Shown: positions 60,911-64,000 of the stretch, piece after piece | How positions within the stretch are numbered: the first letter of the stretch is position 1 | Layout of the letters: each line of letters begins with the position of its first letter | From: Pararge aegeria | Lineage: Eukaryota > Arthropoda > Insecta > Lepidoptera > Nymphalidae | Direction of reading: 5' to 3' | Assembly (NCBI RefSeq): GCF_905163445.1 | Contig: NC_053183.1 | Location: forward strand, 3,286,001-3,350,000 | DNA: 64,000 bases | Position numbers and translations under genes: made by a program | Notes under the pieces: generated by a model | Database searches by the model: none | Seen by the model: the letters and a program-made list of their open reading frames with translations, nothing else | What the model was told of the DNA's origin: nothing

Positions 60911-62091
60911 ATACAGGATGTTTGGTGCATCGTGTGCCAAATCGAATCTGATGATTGGAGGGGTCTTTGGCTATCTCTTCAGCCCTCGTAAAAAAATCTT
61001 GCTCAAACGGTTTTTTTTATACTGATTTTAAATTGTTTTTTTAAAAATTGTAAAAATTCTACATTTAAATTTTAATAAAAAATAAAGTTGTTAAGTATTA
61101 ATTAATTTTCTTTTTAATCTTTAATTTGTAACGTTTTACGCTTCTTTTGAAACTAGAATTACACGCCAGCAACATCTAGTTTTTGTTTTACAGCCCCGCA
61201 AAGTTTTTTTTACGTAAAAAAATAAGCTTGAACGTCAACTTTCGGTTTTAATAAAAAAAAAACTAAAAGTGATCATGTTCTTCCAATTTTTTTAAAACAT
61301 CTCTGGACTGTCCCCTTTCTAATGGTGTGCAATATGCCATGAAAAGTAATTAGTAACATCACTAATTTTCAAATTTTCTATACGGCTTCGGACTACAACT
61401 GTAACAATACGTCAAAGATGTCGGGCCTGCATTCGAAACAGGGGTGAACAATTTGAGCAGAATTTGTAAAAATTATGAAATAAATGTTTCAAATGCAATG
61501 TATTATTTTTATTTCAAGTAAAACCTACGAAATTTAAAAATTTTACCTGCTTGTGAGTGTTATTTACGCAAACCCTTGTTTTTCTTTCACCTGTTGAATA
61601 TTAGAAAATTGCGACCAAGTTTAGAAAATTTGAAAATTAGTGATGTTACTAATTACTTTTCATGGCATATTGCACACCATTAGAAAGGGGACAGTCCAGA
61701 GATGTTTTAAAAAAATTGGAAGAACATGATCACTTTTAGTTTTTTTTTTATTAAAACCGAAAGTTGACGTTCAAGCTTATTTTTTTACGTAAAAAAAACT
61801 TTGCGGGGCTGTAAAACAAAAACTAGATGTTGCTGGCGTGTAATTCTAGTTTCAAAAGAAGCGTAAAACGTTACAAATTAAAGATTAAAAAGAAAATTAA
61901 TTAATACTTAACAACTTTATTTTTTATTAAAATTTAAATGTAGAATTTTTACAATTTTTAAAAAAACAATTTAAAATCAGTATAAAAAAAACCGTTTGAG
62001 CAAGATTTTTTTACGAGGGCTGAAGAGATAGCCAAAGACCCCTCCAATCATCAGATTCGATTTGGCACACGATGCACCAAACATCCTGTAT
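60911..62091. mobile_element. 1181-bp palindromic TA-flanked element, 470-bp identical arms
   Basis: Left arm 60911-61380 and right arm 61622-62091 are reverse complements with no difference found by eye in 470 positions, including long homopolymers. The 241-bp spacer holds the end of an open frame (RACIRNRGEQFEQNL, stop at 61467-61469), which resembles the C-terminus of insect mariner-like transposases. The outer ends read TACAGGATGTTTGG. If the TA is the target, the element is CAGGATG...CATCCTG between two TA dinucleotides, which fits Tc1/mariner. It is non-autonomous. The arms are A/T-rich and non-coding. A transcript across the element would form a 470-bp perfect double strand. Confidence 0.9.
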
Positions 62092-62390
62092 ATGTATATT
62101 ACTCAATGATCAAATTATACAAAATCTGCATACTTTATATCGTGCACTGACTGAATCACTGATGCAATTTACATGGCATTGTTAGTCGGGCAATTATAAA
62201 TGTTAGCTTTGTTCCATTTTCCATCGAAGCCATTGTTCTGAAGTTTCCAATTTCTTATTAACAGCCGATAAGGATTTATGCAACCGTGGAATGGAATCGC
62301 ACGTCTCCCATCATATTATACGGCTTAACAGAATGAGTGTAAACTATTTATTACTGCTTCAGACTTGTGTATTTCGGATATTACTAAGTA
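62092..62390. other. Unassigned sequence
   Basis: Nothing recognised. Confidence 0.4.
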
Positions 62391-62392
62391 TT

Positions 62393-62629
62393 GTCGATAT
62401 TGGATAGAAGCAGGCGTTACTTTGCGGAAATCCATATTATTAGTTGACTTTACAATAAATAATTGTACATAATTACAATTATTCATTGTAAAGTCAACAT
62501 CTTCTGAGGATGCTCCGGTTTCGGAGTGAAACGTGCGTACATCGTGGGGTACATTGCCGAAGATCTAATTGGTGTGGAGTATAAGGATTGAAGAAATTAT
62601 AAATTACACCATACAGATTCTCCTGCTTT
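62393..62629 (-). repeat. Family E, rearranged, with 25-bp hairpin
   Basis: TATTGGATAGAAGCAGGCGT at the left. Then hairpin arms 62443-62467 and 62474-62498 (GTTGACTTTACAATAAATAA, one mismatch). Then CTTCTGAGGATGCTCCGGTT, TCGGAGTGAAACGTGCGTAC, GGTACATTGCCGAAGATCTA. The two halves of the family are joined here in an order not seen in the other copies. Confidence 0.7.
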
Positions 62630-62700
62630 TACTAAGGTTACTGGTTGGTCCGACAATATTTATTATGAAAATATTGTCGGACCAAACAGTAGCCTTAGTA
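62630..62700. mobile_element. 71-bp foldback, TA at both ends
   Basis: Arms 62630-62661 and 62669-62700 (TACTAAGGTTACTGGTTGGT onward) pair with two mismatches around the loop ATTATGA. Both ends are TA. This suggests a tiny TA-targeting MITE inside the family E copy. Its size and pairing are also similar to a microRNA precursor. Confidence 0.75.
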
Positions 62701-62775
62701 CAAGATTAACAGGCCGAGAGCTTTCTGGTATGTTTTGTTTAACCCTGTATTGTTTTAAGATACCTATCTACCTTA

Positions 62776-63080
62776 AGCGGTGGTAGCCTAGTGGGTCAGG
62801 CTTCGGCTTTCCTTTCGTGGAGACCGAGTTCGAGTCCCGGCACACACCACTAACTTTTCTGAGTTATGCGCGTTTATTTAAATATCGTGTGCTTTTAACG
62901 GTGAAGGAAAACATCGCGAGGAAACCTGCATGCCTGAGAATTCTCTATAACGTTCTCAAGGGCGTGTGAAGTCTACCAATCCCCACTTGGCCAGCGTGGT
63001 AGACTACGGCCTTAACCCTTCTCAGTCTGAGAGGAGACCCGTGCCCTGTAGTGGGCCGATAATGGTTTGATGGTGATGAG
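62776..63080 (+). mobile_element. SINE-1B, full length, intact boxes
   Basis: AGCGGTGGTAGCCTAGTGGG (A-box TAGCCTAGTGGG), GGCTTTCCTTTCGTGGAGAC, GAGTTCGAGTCCCGGCACAC (B-box), AACGGTGAAGGAAAACATCG, CCAATCCCCACTTGGCCAGC, CTTCTCAGTCTGAGAGGAGA and GATGGTGATGAGG. Best copy of subfamily 1B. Confidence 0.9.
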
Positions 63081-63233
63081 GTTTAAGATGCCCAAGATGC
63101 CCTTTTTGCTTCTCTTGATTTTAAGTCCCCAATGAGTAACTTAAATCTAGATTACCGCTAAAATAACGCTCAATACCTAATAACCTTAAAATAAATTCTA
63201 TATTCTTTCGGTGCGGGGTTTTCAAACTATTGA
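63081..63233. other. Unassigned sequence
   Basis: Nothing recognised. Confidence 0.4.
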
Positions 63234-63234
63234 T

Positions 63235-63495
63235 AACAACTATGACACCGAGAGGTATTTTTGCATCGTTCGAGTCCATTTAGGACTGAAGTGTATCTTT
63301 TTGCTTTTTCGGAAGGACATTTGAAGTGTATCGATAATGCAGTCGTATTTATATCGAGATACCCACCAAATCAATGTCATTAACATTGGTTGTTACTCAA
63401 ATACAATTTAATTGTTTCTTGACAACTATTTATTAATTAAACAACAATTAATAGCCCACTTTATTTACCCACTTTATAAAATTACTTTACATTAT
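63235..63495 (+). repeat. Duplicated segment, partner at 38145-38435
   Basis: ACACCGAGAGGTATTTTTGC, GTTCGAGTCCATTTAGGACT, GAAGTGTATCGATAATGCAG, TACCCACCAAATCAATGTCA, TACCCACTTTATAAAATTAC. It differs by a roughly 35-bp insertion near 63300 that repeats GAAGTGTATC on both sides. Confidence 0.8.
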
Positions 63496-63880
63496 CGAGT
63501 CCCAAATGTCCACTGATTCTATGAGAGATTTGACCAGCCTATTGGCCATATTATTATAGTGTCATTGACCGTTACTACTCTATACGGATATTTACACTCT
63601 TGAAATGACCATTTACATATATTTCATGAAAAGTTTTTAAAATCTACCGGTTGCTAAATAAGCCTATGTATTTGTCACCAATGCTAACATTCAATTAATA
63701 AATACCTAACTTATTAGATGGATACTATTTTGCGGTTTTTGGTTTGAACATTTACCTGTTAGTAAATGAATGGAGATTTATGTTAGATAAATAAAACAAG
63801 AAGACGTTAACAGTCCAATTTTGGACTAAATACTGAAACCCTTTAAGATTATGGTAAAACCCTACTTTTGACCATAATCT
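63496..63880. other. AT-rich; GACTAAATACTG and ACCATAATCTT short inverted pieces
   Basis: AAGATTATGGTAAAACCCTA and ACTTTTGACCATAATCTT make a weak foldback at about 63844-63882. No gene. Confidence 0.4.
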
Positions 63881-63884
63881 TCAC

Positions 63885-64000
63885 CCGTTGCAGAAAGATT
63901 GGTGATCGCAGTAGATGGGTGTAGGAGCCCAGCAGATGCTCCTGCCGTTCTCCGTTATGTCGCCTCGTAAGACACGACACAAGGAGGGTTGGTGACATCT
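63885..64000 (+). mobile_element. Retroelement 3' UTR-like sequence, cut by the window edge
   Basis: GTTGCAGAAAGATTGGTGAT, GATGCTCCTGCCGTTCTCCG and TTATGTCGCCTCGTAAGACA. I recall GCCTCGTAAGACACG from lepidopteran LINE 3' regions. Only one copy is in the window and it runs off the end. Confidence 0.45.

Noticed and set aside
62776..62860. tRNA-like sequence
   Set aside because: Head of SINE-1B, with the family body and GATG tail attached.
1..64000. Search for endogenous viral genes, toxin-antitoxin, operon or integron structure
   Set aside because: No viral or bacterial-type gene cluster is visible; the content is insect repeats plus one exon.

Overview
This 64 kb window looks like repeat-packed, AT-rich insect nuclear DNA, most likely from a moth or butterfly (Lepidoptera). 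The reasons are the TE content (several tRNA-derived SINE families, RTE-type LINE ends, hAT/Harbinger/mariner-type MITEs whose sequences I recognise from lepidopteran genomes), the absence of operons or dense ORFs, and one isolated GC-rich block with metazoan splice signals. No bacterial or viral gene cluster, CRISPR array, rRNA or genuine tRNA gene was seen.

Host gene content is minimal. The only convincing host protein-coding feature is a 194-nt internal exon at 5159-5352 (+), with a clean acceptor and a consensus GTAAGT donor, encoding about 64 residues of a possibly extracellular CUB-like segment. Much of the window could be intron of that gene, but no second exon could be assigned. Promoter-like blocks without an attached gene occur at 23010-23170, 35031-35345 and 45891-46270.

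Most identifiable sequence is mobile-element debris. I use working names. SINE-1: tRNA-like head and (GATG)n tail, about 15 copies in two subfamilies (1A, 1B). SINE-2: tRNA-like head starting TTTGACGGCCG, 6 copies. SINE-3: tRNA-like head and a body with AAACCGATTAGGGG, about 9 copies. LINE-A, LINE-B, LINE-C: three non-LTR retrotransposon 3' ends; an RTE-type ORF remnant lies at 2357-3016 and a decayed ORF at 16838-17130. CTAG-repeat: short elements that begin CTAGCTGTTGCCCGCGACTT or a variant and often end in a (GGATA)n-like tail. Families E, F, G, H, K, L, M, P are other dispersed repeats defined by copies within the window. DNA transposon derivatives: a hAT MITE family (7219, 28837, 47502, 56222 and others), a pogo/Tigger-like element (43573-44303), a Harbinger-type MITE (57024-57374), and an 1181-bp TA-flanked palindrome (60911-62091) whose 470-bp arms are identical by eye.

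Layout: 1-5 kb RTE and SINE remnants; 5.2 kb exon; 6-20 kb SINE/LINE/MITE mosaic; 20-32 kb sparser AT-rich DNA with LINE tails and family E; 32-45 kb SINEs, CTAG-repeats, tandem-repeat promoter-like region, pogo-like element; 45-55 kb mixed, with a 2-kb element carrying internal ~140-bp repeats at 53.5-55.4 kb; 55-64 kb nested MITEs, the large palindrome, and more SINEs. The strongest novelty is the giant near-perfect hairpin; next are the host exon, a hairpin that seems to have been created inside a SINE by template switching, and the set of other short perfect palindromes.
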